From assembly GCF_030814475.1 (NCBI RefSeq), contig NZ_JAUSVF010000001.1, forward strand, positions 3,939,001 to 4,003,000: DNA of 64,000 bases. Direction: 5' to 3'. Numbering within the stretch: the first letter of the stretch is position 1; each line of letters opens with the position of its first letter. The position numbers and the translations under genes are program-made. Of this stretch, positions 47,466 to 56,301 are shown in pieces. The notes under the pieces were generated by a model. The model searched no databases and was not told where the DNA came from. It saw nothing but the letters and a program-made list of their open reading frames with translations. This DNA comes from Pararhizobium capsulatum DSM 1112. Lineage in GTDB: Bacteria; Pseudomonadota; Alphaproteobacteria; Rhizobiales; Rhizobiaceae.

Positions 47466-47903
47466 TCACAGCTTTGCTCTCGTTGATCGAGGCGTCGATA
47501 ACAGCAAATTCGTCTCGCTGTTCGTGATCCCCGGCACAAGCCGGATCTTGCGCAGCACGGCATCAAACTCGGTGAGGCTTGAGGCGCTCAGTTCCACCAG
47601 GAGGTCCCAACGACCATTTGTCGTGTGGATTTGCGAGATTTCCGGAAAGCCTCCGAGGGTGCGGATGACGCGATCCGTCACATGTCCCTCGATCTCGATC
47701 ATCATGACGCCCCGGACGACGTCTTCAAGGGCATCTGCGCGAAGCATCACGGTGTAGCCGAGAATGGTCCCGTCGTGCTCCATGCGTTCTATCCGGGCGC
47801 GCACAGTTGCACGCGATGCGCCGGTTTCGAGCGCAAGATCCGAAACGCTTCGGCGTCCATTCCCGCGTAACAGCGTTACGATTTTCTGATCGAGATCGTC
47901 CAT
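47466..47903 (-). CDS. Lrp/AsnC-family regulator
   Basis: A 145-residue protein: helix-turn-helix DLALETGASRATVRARIERMEHDGTI (residues 22-47) and the RAM ligand domain (ISQIHTTNGRWDLLVELSASS). It is divergent from arginase and ornithine cyclodeaminase, whose expression it very likely controls in response to arginine or ornithine. The intergenic region holds a small palindrome (47943-47956). Confidence 0.92.
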   Translation of the reverse strand: MDDLDQKIVTLLRGNGRRSVSDLALETGASRATVRARIERMEHDGTILGYTVMLRADALEDVVRGVMMIEIEGHVTDRVIRTLGGFPEISQIHTTNGRWDLLVELSASSLTEFDAVLRKIRLVPGITNSETNLLLSTPRSTRAKL

Positions 47904-47942
47904 GCCATTTTGATCTATGAGCTAATCATTTTGGTCAAATTA

Positions 47943-47956
47943 GCATGCCGACATGC
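47943..47956. promoter_or_regulatory. Candidate Lrp-type operator
   Basis: GCATG-CCGA-CATGC, flanked by TTA and CAA, gives an AT-flanked dyad in the 119-base gap between the Lrp-type regulator and the arginase gene. Confidence 0.4.
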
Positions 47957-48022
47957 CAAATTTCAATATTCAATGTGCCACTCTCGTCCGCTAACCTTCC
48001 CGAAATCTAACGGGAGTATGTC

Positions 48023-48943
48023 ATGGAATGCACGCTGATCGGCGCCCCCTTGCAAATCGGAGCGGGGCAGCTTGGCTGTGAAATGGGACCGAGTGCTCTT
48101 CGCATCGCCGGCCTTCGTACGGCGCTTGAGGAGCTCGGCCATACCGTGAAGGATGTTGGCAATCTCACACCTCGCAGCTTCGACGAGATCCCCCACCCCA
48201 ATGGCGCGGTCCATCATCTTGGAGAGACCGTCGCCTGGGTCGAGGCGCTGTCGTCGGCTGCCTACGAACACAGCGACAATGGCATGCCCATATTCCTGGG
48301 TGGCGACCATGCGATTTCAGCCGGCACGGTTCCCGGCCTCGCCCGCCGGGCTGCAGAGCTTGGCCGGCCGCTGTTCATTCTCTGGCTCGATGCCCATACC
48401 GATTTCCACAGCCTGGAGACGACAACAAGCGGCAATCTGCATGGGACACCCGTGGCCTATTACACCGGTCAGGCCGGCTTCGATGGATATTTTCCCACGC
48501 TGGTGCACGCGGTACCCACGGAAAACGTCTGCATGATCGGCATTCGCAGCGTCGATGCAGCCGAGCAGGCCGCGATTAAGCGCACCGGCATCACGGTCCA
48601 CGATATGCGCGTTATCGATGAACATGGTGTTGCCGTTCTCGTGCGGAACTTCATCGAGAAGGTAAAGGCTGCCAACGGCCTCCTGCATGTGAGCTTCGAC
48701 GTCGATTTCCTGGAGCCCGACATCGCGCCCGCAGTCGGCACAACAGTGCCGGGCGGAGCGACCTACCGCGAGGCGCACCTGATCATGGAAATGCTCCATG
48801 ACAGCAATCTTGTGACGAGCCTCGACATCGTCGAGCTCAATCCGTTTCTCGACGAACGCGGCAAGACCGCGAAGCTGCTCGTCGATCTTGTCGCCAGCCT
48901 TATGGGCAAGCGGGTGATGGATCGCCCGACGCTTGCAGGCTGA
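48023..48943 (+). CDS. argI: Arginase
   Basis: A 306-residue ureohydrolase that splits arginine to ornithine and urea. Manganese-site motifs are complete: GGDHAISAGT, LWLDAHTDFH and SFDVDFLEPDIAP. GGGAG lies before the ATG. It is the first gene of a pair with ornithine cyclodeaminase (27-base gap), giving arginine to ornithine to proline plus ammonia. The Lrp-type regulator upstream is divergent. The name rocF is equally used for this gene. Confidence 0.95.
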   Translation: MECTLIGAPLQIGAGQLGCEMGPSALRIAGLRTALEELGHTVKDVGNLTPRSFDEIPHPNGAVHHLGETVAWVEALSSAAYEHSDNGMPIFLGGDHAISAGTVPGLARRAAELGRPLFILWLDAHTDFHSLETTTSGNLHGTPVAYYTGQAGFDGYFPTLVHAVPTENVCMIGIRSVDAAEQAAIKRTGITVHDMRVIDEHGVAVLVRNFIEKVKAANGLLHVSFDVDFLEPDIAPAVGTTVPGGATYREAHLIMEMLHDSNLVTSLDIVELNPFLDERGKTAKLLVDLVASLMGKRVMDRPTLAG

Positions 48944-48970
48944 CGATCGACATTACTTTTGGAGGACAAA

Positions 48971-50032
48971 ATGAACACTGAGCAGAAACTGAACATCGTC
49001 CCGTTCGTCAGCGTCGATCACATGATGAAGCTGGTCCTGAAGGTTGGCATCGACCGGTTCCTCGTCGAGCTGGCGGCCGTCATCGAGGAGGATTTCCGCC
49101 GCTGGCCGGTCTTCGACAAAACGCCTCGTGTCGCCTCCCATTCCGAAGAAGGTGTCATCGAGTTGATGCCGACAAGCGATGGAACGCTTTACGGCTTCAA
49201 ATATGTGAACGGTCACCCGAAGAACACCCGCGACGGCCGGCAAACCGTAACGGCCTTTGGCGTGCTGTCTGACGTCGGCAACGGCTACCCGATGCTGCTG
49301 ACGGAAATGACGATCCTCACCGCGTTGCGCACGGCAGCGACATCAGCCGTCGCTGCAAAATACCTCGCTCGTCCAGACGCCCGCACGATGGCAATCATCG
49401 GCAATGGCGCCCAGAGCGAGTTCCAGGCCCGCGCGTTCAAATCTCTTCTTGGGATCGACAAGCTGCGGCTTTATGACATCGACGCCGCAGCGACGCGCAA
49501 ATGTGCCCGCAATCTCACCGGTCTCGGCTTCACCATCGAGGAATGCACGTCGGTTGAAGACGCAGTCGAGGGTGCTGATATCATCACCACCGTGACAGCC
49601 GACAAGCAGTGCGCAACCATCCTGTCGGGCAACCATGTCGGCCCTGGCATCCACATCAACGCGGTGGGCGGCGACTGCCCCGGCAAGACGGAACTGAGCA
49701 GGGATATCCTGCTGCGCTCGGACATCTTTGTGGAATATCCGCCCCAGACCCGCATTGAAGGGGAAATCCAGCAGTTGCCGGCCGAGCATCCCGTCCTCGA
49801 ACTTTGGCAGGTGATGACCGGCGAAATCGAGGGCCGCAGAAGTTCAGACCAGATCACCCTCTTCGACAGCGTGGGTTTCGCGATAGAGGACTTTTCCGCT
49901 CTCCGCTATGTCAGGGAGAAAATCTCGGAATTCGGGATGTTTGCGGAACTGGATTTGCTGGCCGATCCCGATGAGCCGCGCGATCTCTATGGCATGCTTC
50001 TGCGGTGCGAAGCGAAGTCACAGGCTGCCTGA
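48971..50032 (+). CDS. ocd: Ornithine cyclodeaminase
   Basis: A 353-residue NAD-dependent enzyme of the mu-crystallin family that turns ornithine into proline and ammonia. Motifs: LTEMTILTALRTAATSAVAA, the Rossmann loop IIGNGAQSEFQARAF and INAVGGDCPGKTEL. The ATG used has GGAGG at 5-base spacing; a TTG four codons before overlaps that site. It forms an operon with arginase. A transposase relic begins right at its 3' end, but the reading frame and C-terminus look intact. Confidence 0.95.
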   Translation: MNTEQKLNIVPFVSVDHMMKLVLKVGIDRFLVELAAVIEEDFRRWPVFDKTPRVASHSEEGVIELMPTSDGTLYGFKYVNGHPKNTRDGRQTVTAFGVLSDVGNGYPMLLTEMTILTALRTAATSAVAAKYLARPDARTMAIIGNGAQSEFQARAFKSLLGIDKLRLYDIDAAATRKCARNLTGLGFTIEECTSVEDAVEGADIITTVTADKQCATILSGNHVGPGIHINAVGGDCPGKTELSRDILLRSDIFVEYPPQTRIEGEIQQLPAEHPVLELWQVMTGEIEGRRSSDQITLFDSVGFAIEDFSALRYVREKISEFGMFAELDLLADPDEPRDLYGMLLRCEAKSQAA

Positions 50033-50305
50033 CGGCGAATACCCCTTCCATGATCGCGATGTGCCGGTGACCAACTGCGGCCGCATCTGCATGCATCGCA
50101 AGAAGATCAACATCTCATCCGTCATGGCAGGACAACGCCTCGGCATAGAAGAAGTCGATGACGGCATTTGGCTTGTCAGCTTTATGCAGTACGATCTCGG
50201 ATATATCGACCTGGAGCAGAGAACTTTGCAAACCATCGACAACCCGTTCGGCACGAGGTTGTCACCCATGTCTTAGGGACAAACTGTTACCTATGTCTCC
50301 GGGCC
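50033..50305 (+). mobile_element. Relic of an insertion-sequence transposase 3' end
   Basis: In one frame, bases about 50036-50276 read YPFHDRDVPVTNCGRICMHR, KINISSVMAGQRLGIEEV, DDGIWLVSFMQYDLGYIDLE and end NPFGTRLSPMS followed by TAG. This is the C-terminal tail of integrase-core transposases of the IS481-like kind that are common in rhizobia. The catalytic core is absent. The following bases ACAAACTGTTACCTATGTC look like the end of such an element. It fills the space between ocd and the tRNA gene. Confidence 0.75.
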
Positions 50306-50320
50306 GGACAAGTGGAAAGG

Positions 50321-50397
50321 TGGTAGCGGGAGAGGGACTCGAACCCCCGACACGCGGATTATGATTCCGCTGCTCTAACCACCTGAGCTACCCCGCC
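50321..50397 (-). tRNA. tRNA-Met (CAT), elongator type
   Basis: On the minus strand the sequence begins GGCGGGGTAGCTCAGGTGG and ends CCCTCTCCCGCTACCA. It folds as a cloverleaf with anticodon arm GCGGA-ATCATAA-TCCGC, anticodon CAT, T-arm GGGGGTTCGAGTCCC and encoded CCA. A first pair G-C at the acceptor end fits an elongator tRNA. A tRNA-Ile with modified CAT anticodon cannot be excluded by eye. Confidence 0.93.
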
Positions 50398-50550
50398 ATC
50401 CAACGCGGCGGGCTTGGAAAGCCGCTGCCGTCGTCATCAGTCGGGCGGCTTATAAGGTGCGGTTCATGCCGGTGTCAAGCGAGCCGTTTCAAATAATTGC
50501 AGATTCGAAACGGCCGGTGGACAAGCCGTGATCCTCCTGTCAGCAGCCGA

Positions 50551-51747
50551 TCAGGCTGCAGCCGAACTCTGCAAAAGATCGCGTAGCGCTGCCTCTGCAG
50601 CGGCTTCCCGTTCCGAGCGCAGGATGAAGCCGCCGCCATAGACGCGCGCGTCCTCGCCGACGCCGGAATAGAGCGCACAGGCCTGGCCCGGGGCAACGCC
50701 GGCTTCCCCTTCGGCGAGCTCGACGTAAATTCCGCCGCCGTCAGCGTGGAGCGTGGCAGGGGCCGGCTGCCGTGTGGAACGAACCTTGGCAAAGCAGGCA
50801 AAGCCATTCCTGGCAACGTCATGAATGTCGCCATCGCCCAGCCAGTTGATGTCGCGCAGATAGAGCCGCCGGGTTTCCAGCGCTTCCTTAGGCCCGACAA
50901 TGACCCGGCGCGATCTTGCATCGAGATGCACGACATAGAGCGGCTCGCCCGTCGCGACGCCGATACCCCGGCGCTGCCCGATCGTGTAGTGCAAAATACC
51001 GTCATGGGTGCCAAGCACCCGGCCATCCAGATGCACGATATCGCCAGCCAACGCCGCATTCGGCTTCAACTTCGAAACGATATCGGAATATTTTCCCTGC
51101 GGCACGAAACAGATGTCCTGGCTGTCGGCCTTCTTGGCGACAACAAGACCCATGTCTTCGGCAAGGGCGCGGGTTTCCGCCTTGGTCAGATGGCCGAGGG
51201 GGAAGCGCAGATAGTCGATCTGCTCCTGCGTGGTGGCGAAGAGGAAATAGCTCTGGTCGCGATCGGCGTCGGTCGGCCGGTAAAGTGCACGACGGCTGGG
51301 AGCACCCGGAGCAGGGTTCGGTCGGGAGCGGATGTAGTGGCCCGTCGCCAAAGCATCGGCACCGAGATCACGTGCCGTCGCAAGCAGGTCCGCGAACTTG
51401 ACCGTCTGGTTGCAGGCAACACAGGGGATCGGCGTTTCGCCGGCGACATAGCTTTCCGCAAAGGGGTTGATCACGGTCTCGCGGAAGCGCTGCTCGTAGT
51501 CCAGGACATAATGGGGAATGCCGAGCACCTCGCAGACGCGGCGTGCATCGTCGATATCCTGCCCTGCACAGCAGGAGCCCGCCCGGTGAACGGCCGCGCC
51601 ATGATCATAGAGCTGCAGCGTGATGCCGAGAACATCATAGCCTTCCCGCTTCAGGATGCCGGCGACGACCGAACTGTCGACGCCGCCCGACATGGCGACG
51701 ACAACACGCGTGTCTTCCGGCTTGCGATCAAAATCGAGACTGTTCAA
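50551..51747 (-). CDS. mnmA: tRNA-specific 2-thiouridylase MnmA
   Basis: A 398-residue enzyme that thiolates U34 of Lys, Glu and Gln tRNAs. The PP-loop is [16 protein letters not shown]; the two catalytic cysteines are in [16 protein letters not shown] and [27 protein letters not shown] regions, with [13 protein letters not shown] also typical. It is a single gene followed on the same strand by the tRNA-Met gene about 150 bases on. Confidence 0.95.
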   Translation of the reverse strand: MNSLDFDRKPEDTRVVVAMSGGVDSSVVAGILKREGYDVLGITLQLYDHGAAVHRAGSCCAGQDIDDARRVCEVLGIPHYVLDYEQRFRETVINPFAESYVAGETPIPCVACNQTVKFADLLATARDLGADALATGHYIRSRPNPAPGAPSRRALYRPTDADRDQSYFLFATTQEQIDYLRFPLGHLTKAETRALAEDMGLVVAKKADSQDICFVPQGKYSDIVSKLKPNAALAGDIVHLDGRVLGTHDGILHYTIGQRRGIGVATGEPLYVVHLDARSRRVIVGPKEALETRRLYLRDINWLGDGDIHDVARNGFACFAKVRSTRQPAPATLHADGGGIYVELAEGEAGVAPGQACALYSGVGEDARVYGGGFILRSEREAAAEAALRDLLQSSAAA

Positions 51748-51960
51748 GGCAATGAATCCGGCATTCGAGGTTTCAGGCGGCGCTGTTCGAGCGGGAACGG
51801 CACTTTACCCTGTTTAAGCCAAACGGCAAAACGCTTGCGGCCCACCAGGGCCGCTCCTATCACATCTACAGCGCTTTATACCTGCTGTACTGCCGATCAT
51901 ATAGAAAGTTTACGCTCGGCGAACAAGAGCACAGACCATCCGGCAAATCGGGGCTGCCTC

Positions 51961-52692
51961 TTATATCAACTTCAACCGCATGGCGCGGGCGATCGCCTGC
52001 ATGCGGTTGACGGCGTCGAGCTTGCGGGTCGCAGTCTTGAAATAGCTGCTGACAGTATAGGCGGAAATACCAAGGATGATGGCGATTTCATCACTGCTCT
52101 TGCCGGCGGCAGCCCACCGCAGACACTCGATCTCACGCGCCGAAAGCTTGTCGCGCGCCGATGCTCCCGCCTCGAAGGTCCGCTCAAGGCATTCGAACAG
52201 CTTCACGAGCGCGAGGTAGATATCGGCGGTTTCGCGCTGGTCGGGGAGATCGCGGCCACCTGACAGCGTGACAATGAAGGATTCGCCATAGGTCGTGTGC
52301 AGGTGAGCCGCAAAGGTATTGTCCATTCCGTCCCAGGAAAGGTCTGCCTTTTCCGCATTTTCGGGCTGCATCAGCCGCCCGGTTTCGGCAAACAGCGGCA
52401 ATTTGGTCTGCCGCAACCGCTCGACGAGCGGGCTCGCGCCGAAGCAGGCCGCGTTATCGTAGCGGCGCACGAGATCGGCCGGCCAGCTGCTCAACACGAG
52501 GCGCTCGGCAAAACGCTGGTTTTCTCCCAGGGGGAATCGCACAATCATGAAGTTGCCGAATCCGAACTGCGCGGCGCACTGGCGCATCAGATGCAGCACT
52601 TCGTATTCGGTCTGTACCGTCGAACTGCTCATGCCTGAAAGCAAATCAGCATAAGCGTCGTTCCGCAAGACCACCATCTCCGGGTCCCTCAT
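51961..52692 (-). CDS. LuxR-family regulator (autoinducer-binding type, solo)
   Basis: A 243-residue protein. Residues about 20-165 resemble the autoinducer-binding domain (FGFGNFMIVRFPLGENQRF, YGESFIVTLSGGRD). Residues about 178-240 are a LuxR helix-turn-helix (LSAREIECLRWAAAGKSSDE, IAIILGISAYTVSSYFKTAT). No luxI-type synthase is in the window, so it would be an orphan receptor. The ATG at 52692 is preferred over a TTG two codons before it. Confidence 0.85.
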   Translation of the reverse strand: MRDPEMVVLRNDAYADLLSGMSSSTVQTEYEVLHLMRQCAAQFGFGNFMIVRFPLGENQRFAERLVLSSWPADLVRRYDNAACFGASPLVERLRQTKLPLFAETGRLMQPENAEKADLSWDGMDNTFAAHLHTTYGESFIVTLSGGRDLPDQRETADIYLALVKLFECLERTFEAGASARDKLSAREIECLRWAAAGKSSDEIAIILGISAYTVSSYFKTATRKLDAVNRMQAIARAMRLKLI

Positions 52693-53187
52693 ATTCAATC
52701 ACCAATCTATCGGCTTTGGCCGTTTCAAAAAACCTGGACCCCGACAACCCCCGCGCAAAGCGACTGCCAAAACAAAAACCGCCCAAGACAGCCGGGGCTG
52801 CTGGAACACATGATGCTGATCTGGAGAAAATAACTGCCTCGCGAGCGTCTGGAGCATCTTAATAATGCTTCATGCTCAATTTCGCGGCGGATATAGCTAA
52901 AATTTTAGCCAAACTAAATAGCAAAATTTGCATGGCTCCCATGCGAGAAGCCCGCATGTCGATAATCCTCATGGTTGTTGCCATGCCTGCGGCAGGCCGT
53001 GAGATCCGCTTCTTGGCTCAGCGCGATGTCACCAGACGGCAACCATGGATCGTTTCCGCTACCTGCGCGCGACCCACTCGTCGACCACCTGAAATTATGA
53101 GTGAATTGTTACTATGCGTTTAGGCAAATGTTAAATGTGGCAGGGTAAGTTGCGGGAATATGGTCTTGAGTATGTGTAGAGAGTCCA
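52693..53187. promoter_or_regulatory. Intergenic region with CtrA-like box before sciP
   Basis: 495 bases between the divergent luxR and sciP genes. TTAG-GCAAATG-TTAA at 53120-53134 matches the CtrA consensus TTAA-N7-TTAA with one mismatch and lies about 55 bp before sciP. An 83-codon frame at 52872-53123 has no ribosome site or domain and is not called. Confidence 0.5.
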
Positions 53188-53463
53188 ATGACCGAAATGA
53201 TACGACCCCGCGTGAAATATGTCATCGGCCCCGATGGCAGCCCTTTGACGATTGCCGATCTGCCGCCCGCCAATACGCGGCGATGGGTCATTCGCCGGAA
53301 GGCAGAGGTTGTCGCCGCCGTTCGCGGCGGATTGCTCAGCCTGGAAGAGGCATGTGAGCGCTATACGCTGACAGTAGAAGAATTTCTCTCCTGGCAGGCC
53401 TCGATCAACGACCATGGTCTTGCAGGCCTGCGCACAACCCGGATCCAGCAGTACCGCCATTAA
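53188..53463 (+). CDS. sciP: SciP, CtrA inhibitory protein (DUF1153)
   Basis: A 91-residue DNA-binding protein. The central block VKYVIGPDGSPLTIADLPP, NTRRWVIRRKAEVVAAVRGG and LSLEEACERYTLTVEEFLSW is nearly invariant in alphaproteobacteria and contains a helix-turn-helix. In Caulobacter SciP binds CtrA and blocks its promoter activation after the swarmer stage. It lies about 1.4 kb from ctrA and a CtrA-like box precedes it, fitting the known feedback loop. Confidence 0.93.
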   Translation: MTEMIRPRVKYVIGPDGSPLTIADLPPANTRRWVIRRKAEVVAAVRGGLLSLEEACERYTLTVEEFLSWQASINDHGLAGLRTTRIQQYRH

Positions 53464-53666
53464 AGGCAGCCGCGAACGGGACCATCTCGATGCTGGATGG
53501 GTCCCGTTCACATCCACACCCCTGCGTGTGAAAATCCGAAGACCATATTTTGCGGGCGGCTTTCTGAACCAGAGGCCGCCTGAATACTTTTCTGCGAAAC
53601 GGTGCGTCTTTCCCGTGGCATCGCTCGCATGCCATTGTGCCCGCACAACCCTAAGGAGGCGGCGAC

Positions 53667-53948
53667 ATGGACATCAGCCAGGAAGAAAACGGATCACACG
53701 GACGATACAGCGCAACCCTTGAAGGTCACACCGCGGAGATGACCTATTCCCGCTCGTCGCCCAGTTTGATCATCATCGATCACACTGGCGTGCCGGATGC
53801 ATTAAGGGGCAAAGGTGTCGGCCAGGCGCTTGCCCTCTACGCAGTCGAGGCCGCACGTAAAGGCGGCTGGAAGATCATCCCGCTCTGCCCGTTCATGCGG
53901 GCGCAGGCACAACGTCATCCCGAATGGCAGGATGTCATTCAGGCCTGA
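53667..53948 (+). CDS. Small GNAT-like acetyltransferase (YjdJ type)
   Basis: A 93-residue protein with AEMTYSRSSPSLIIIDHTGV and VPDALRGKGVGQALALYAVE, the acetyl-CoA loop of the short Gcn5-related family (PF14542 type), and the late IIPLCPFMRAQAQRHPEW. AAGGAGG lies 8 bases upstream. Substrate unknown. Confidence 0.88.
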   Translation: MDISQEENGSHGRYSATLEGHTAEMTYSRSSPSLIIIDHTGVPDALRGKGVGQALALYAVEAARKGGWKIIPLCPFMRAQAQRHPEWQDVIQA

Positions 53949-53960
53949 AAGACAAACATG

Positions 53961-54010
53961 CGAAAGACCCATCCTACCCGTCCCCCTCGGGCGGTAAGAT
54001 GGGTCTTTCG
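53961..54010. terminator. Stem-loop between convergent genes
   Basis: CGAAAGACCCATC (53961-53973) pairs exactly with GATGGGTCTTTCG (53998-54010), with a further CCCG/CGGG inside. It lies between the acetyltransferase and the fliJ gene read from the other strand. Confidence 0.75.
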
Positions 54011-54101
54011 ATTCCATGTCCAGGGGTTTGTTCAACCACTGTCCAGGCATGTCCCTGGCCAGCCGGAGGTGCCGTTTTGAGACGGCATCACCGGTCGGCC
54101 G

Positions 54102-54452
54102 TCAGGCGCGCAGCCGCACGTTGCTGTCGCGTTCTTCCAGCGCAGCTGCCTTTGCGTGCTCGGCCTGGACTTCCTCCAGAGCCAATTCCGCAGCATCCTG
54201 CTGGATCCTTAACTCGCGTACGGACACCTGCAAATTGTCAGCGCGCTGACGGGCGGCCTTTGCAAATGTGGGATAGGCGAAATGAGAAGGATCGGTGATC
54301 CCCGACTTCTTCTCCTCGAAGTTGATCTGGCTTTCCAATTCCTTGGTCATCCGGTCAAACTCGGCCATCATCATTTGAAGCTGGTTCAACTGACGCTGCT
54401 TTTCCTTCACCTGAAATTCCTTCAGGCGCACAAGGCTTTCACGTGACTTCAT
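54102..54452 (-). CDS. fliJ: FliJ-like flagellar export protein
   Basis: A 116-residue protein, rich in K, E, Q and A and almost wholly predicted as a coiled coil (LVRLKEFQVKEKQRQLNQLQ, RIQQDAAELALEEVQAEHAK). This is the form of FliJ, the chaperone-like stalk of the flagellar export ATPase. GGAG lies 8 bases before the start; the frame is open 26 codons further. It is divergent from ctrA, which controls flagellar genes in alphaproteobacteria. Confidence 0.75.
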   Translation of the reverse strand: MKSRESLVRLKEFQVKEKQRQLNQLQMMMAEFDRMTKELESQINFEEKKSGITDPSHFAYPTFAKAARQRADNLQVSVRELRIQQDAAELALEEVQAEHAKAAALEERDSNVRLRA

Positions 54453-54895
54453 ACGCAATACTCCGTGGATAACGAGACCCCGGTCACAGAATTTTAGCCC
54501 GATCGGACGATCGAACCGCACCGAAAACAAAAAAATGCCAGCGATCTTAACAAATACCTACCGCTGGTAACCTTTCGTTTACGGGCATCATTAATCATAG
54601 GGACGATCATTTAAGGGTCGGTAAACGCCATTTCTCATATTCGAGGATCGGCAGAGATTGAGTCACCGGAGTCAGTTAAGCGTCGTTCTTAATGTTGTAC
54701 ATTAGAATGCCGTATAGCGAATTCTAAGGAAAAACAGGAGCCTGCGAAAAATATTTAACAAATTCGGTGCTCTTGCCAGAGTGAATCAGAATTTGTTAAC
54801 CATTTGCTGGCAGCCTCCAAATCAGGCAACGACTGGATCCGTATCGCGTCAGGGGGCCAAGAACTTACCTTTCGGCGGCGGAAAAGGGGACAATT
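54453..54895. promoter_or_regulatory. ctrA upstream region
   Basis: 443 bases without a gene, AT-rich. It holds an inverted repeat TTAACAAATTC (54755-54765) / GAATTTGTTAA (54789-54799), whose TTAA ends resemble CtrA half sites. Three GANTC sites, the CcrM methylation target, lie at 54660-54664, 54669-54673 and 54783-54787. In Caulobacter both signals govern ctrA promoters. Confidence 0.55.
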
Positions 54896-55594
54896 ATGCG
54901 GGTTCTACTGATTGAAGACGACAGCGCGACAGCGCAGAGCATCGAATTGATGCTCAAGTCGGAAAGTTTTAACGTTTACACCACCGATCTCGGTGAAGAG
55001 GGTGTCGATCTCGGCAAGCTCTATGACTACGACATCATTCTGCTGGACCTGAACCTGCCGGACATGTCGGGTTATGAAGTTCTGCGCACGCTGCGCCTGT
55101 CGAAGGTCAAGACACCGATCCTCATCCTCTCCGGCATGGCCGGCATCGAGGACAAGGTTCGCGGCCTCGGCTTCGGCGCCGACGACTACATGACCAAGCC
55201 GTTCCACAAGGACGAACTGGTTGCGCGTATTCACGCGATCGTCCGCCGCTCCAAGGGTCATGCCCAGTCGGTCATCTCGACTGGCGAACTGATCGTCAAT
55301 CTCGACGCCAAGACCGTCGAAGTCGGCGGCCAGCGCGTCCACCTGACGGGCAAGGAATACCAGATGCTCGAGCTGCTCTCACTGCGCAAGGGCACGACGC
55401 TCACCAAGGAAATGTTCCTCAACCACCTTTACGGCGGCATGGACGAGCCTGAACTGAAGATTATCGACGTGTTCATCTGCAAGCTGCGCAAGAAGCTCGC
55501 AAATGCCGCCGGCGGCGCGAACTATATCGAAACGGTCTGGGGCCGGGGCTACGTGCTTCGCGAACCGGACGGCGATTTCGCAGAAAGCGCCTGA
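54896..55594 (+). CDS. ctrA: Cell-cycle response regulator CtrA
   Basis: A 232-residue OmpR-type regulator. The receiver has acidic pocket E7, D8, D9, phospho-acceptor D51 (ILLDLNLPD) and K in [13 protein letters not shown]. The DNA-binding part has the nearly invariant blocks [37 protein letters not shown] and [10 protein letters not shown]. It is the master regulator of the alphaproteobacterial cell cycle, division, flagella and, in rhizobia, an essential protein. The C-terminus ends ESA, hydrophobic small residues as in ClpXP substrates. A strong terminator follows. Confidence 0.97.
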   Translation: MRVLLIEDDSATAQSIELMLKSESFNVYTTDLGEEGVDLGKLYDYDIILLDLNLPDMSGYEVLRTLRLSKVKTPILILSGMAGIEDKVRGLGFGADDYMTKPFHKDELVARIHAIVRRSKGHAQSVISTGELIVNLDAKTVEVGGQRVHLTGKEYQMLELLSLRKGTTLTKEMFLNHLYGGMDEPELKIIDVFICKLRKKLANAAGGANYIETVWGRGYVLREPDGDFAESA

Positions 55595-55672
55595 TTGTTC
55601 CAAACCGGTCGCAGGCGATCGCCCCGTCCCGCATAACGGCTGCTTCGCCGCCGGTTTGAAACCGATTTTCCG

Positions 55673-55700
55673 AAAAGCCCGCTCCCGCAGCGGGCTTTTT
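55673..55700 (+). terminator. Rho-independent terminator of ctrA
   Basis: AAAAGCCCGCT (55673-55683) pairs with AGCGGGCTTTT across a 5-base loop and ends in a T-run. It lies 80 bases after the ctrA stop and could also serve the gene converging from the other side. Confidence 0.9.
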
Positions 55701-55816
55701 GCATGGCGAACACGTCCCGGCGCAACATCTCCGGGCACCCCGCAACCGCACACATGCAAAAATGCGCGCTGCTGTCGGGCAACGCGCATTATGGACGGAT
55801 CGGAACGGGAAATTCG

Positions 55817-56179
55817 TCAGGCGGCGATCGACAAGGCGGCGAAGACGCTTGTGAGGATCTTGCGATCGAAGGGCTTTAGCAGGAAGTCGTCGGCACCGGC
55901 GCGCTTGCCGGCCATCATCTTCTTCAGATCCGCCTCGACAACGCAGTAATAGATGCGCACGGACTTGCCCTCCGGCAGGCGGCGGATATTGCCGATCAGC
56001 TCCAGGGCACCATCCAAAGCAGCATCGACGATAATGATGTTGGGCAATTCTGCCTGGCAGCGCACGAGGGCTTCAAGGCCGTTTGCGGCTTCCGAGACGA
56101 GAAACCCCATCCCGGAGAGAATCCGCTTTCCAACTTTTCTTACGACGTCGGAATCATCGGCAATCATCAAGCGTTGCAT
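55817..56179 (-). CDS. Single-domain response regulator next to chpT
   Basis: A 120-residue receiver domain with D8/D9 (LMIADDSD), phospho-acceptor D52 (IIIVDAALDG) and K in DDFLLKPFD. The position usually held by Thr/Ser in the switch region (YYCVVEADL) seems to be Val here. It is not CpdR or DivK by its N-terminus. The start MQRL has GGAG six bases before it. It lies downstream of chpT on the same strand with a 122-base gap, and so may receive or drain phosphate in the CtrA relay; this is inference. Confidence 0.88.
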   Translation of the reverse strand: MQRLMIADDSDVVRKVGKRILSGMGFLVSEAANGLEALVRCQAELPNIIIVDAALDGALELIGNIRRLPEGKSVRIYYCVVEADLKKMMAGKRAGADDFLLKPFDRKILTSVFAALSIAA

Positions 56180-56301
56180 CGTCGGCTCCATAAGCCCCGT
56201 TTAACCTGGGCGGGAGAAACTCCCCTGACAACAACTCTAGACGGCTTTGGCAAACAATCAGTTACCAGGGAAACGAAATTGCCGCCTTTTCCCGTTTCGG
56301 A

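Noticed and set aside
52872..53123. 83-codon frame in the luxR-sciP gap
   Set aside because: No ribosome site, no domain and an AT-rich promoter-like setting.
54674..54695. TTAA-N9-TTAA near 54676-54692 as a CtrA box
   Set aside because: The spacing is nine bases rather than seven, so it does not fit the consensus.
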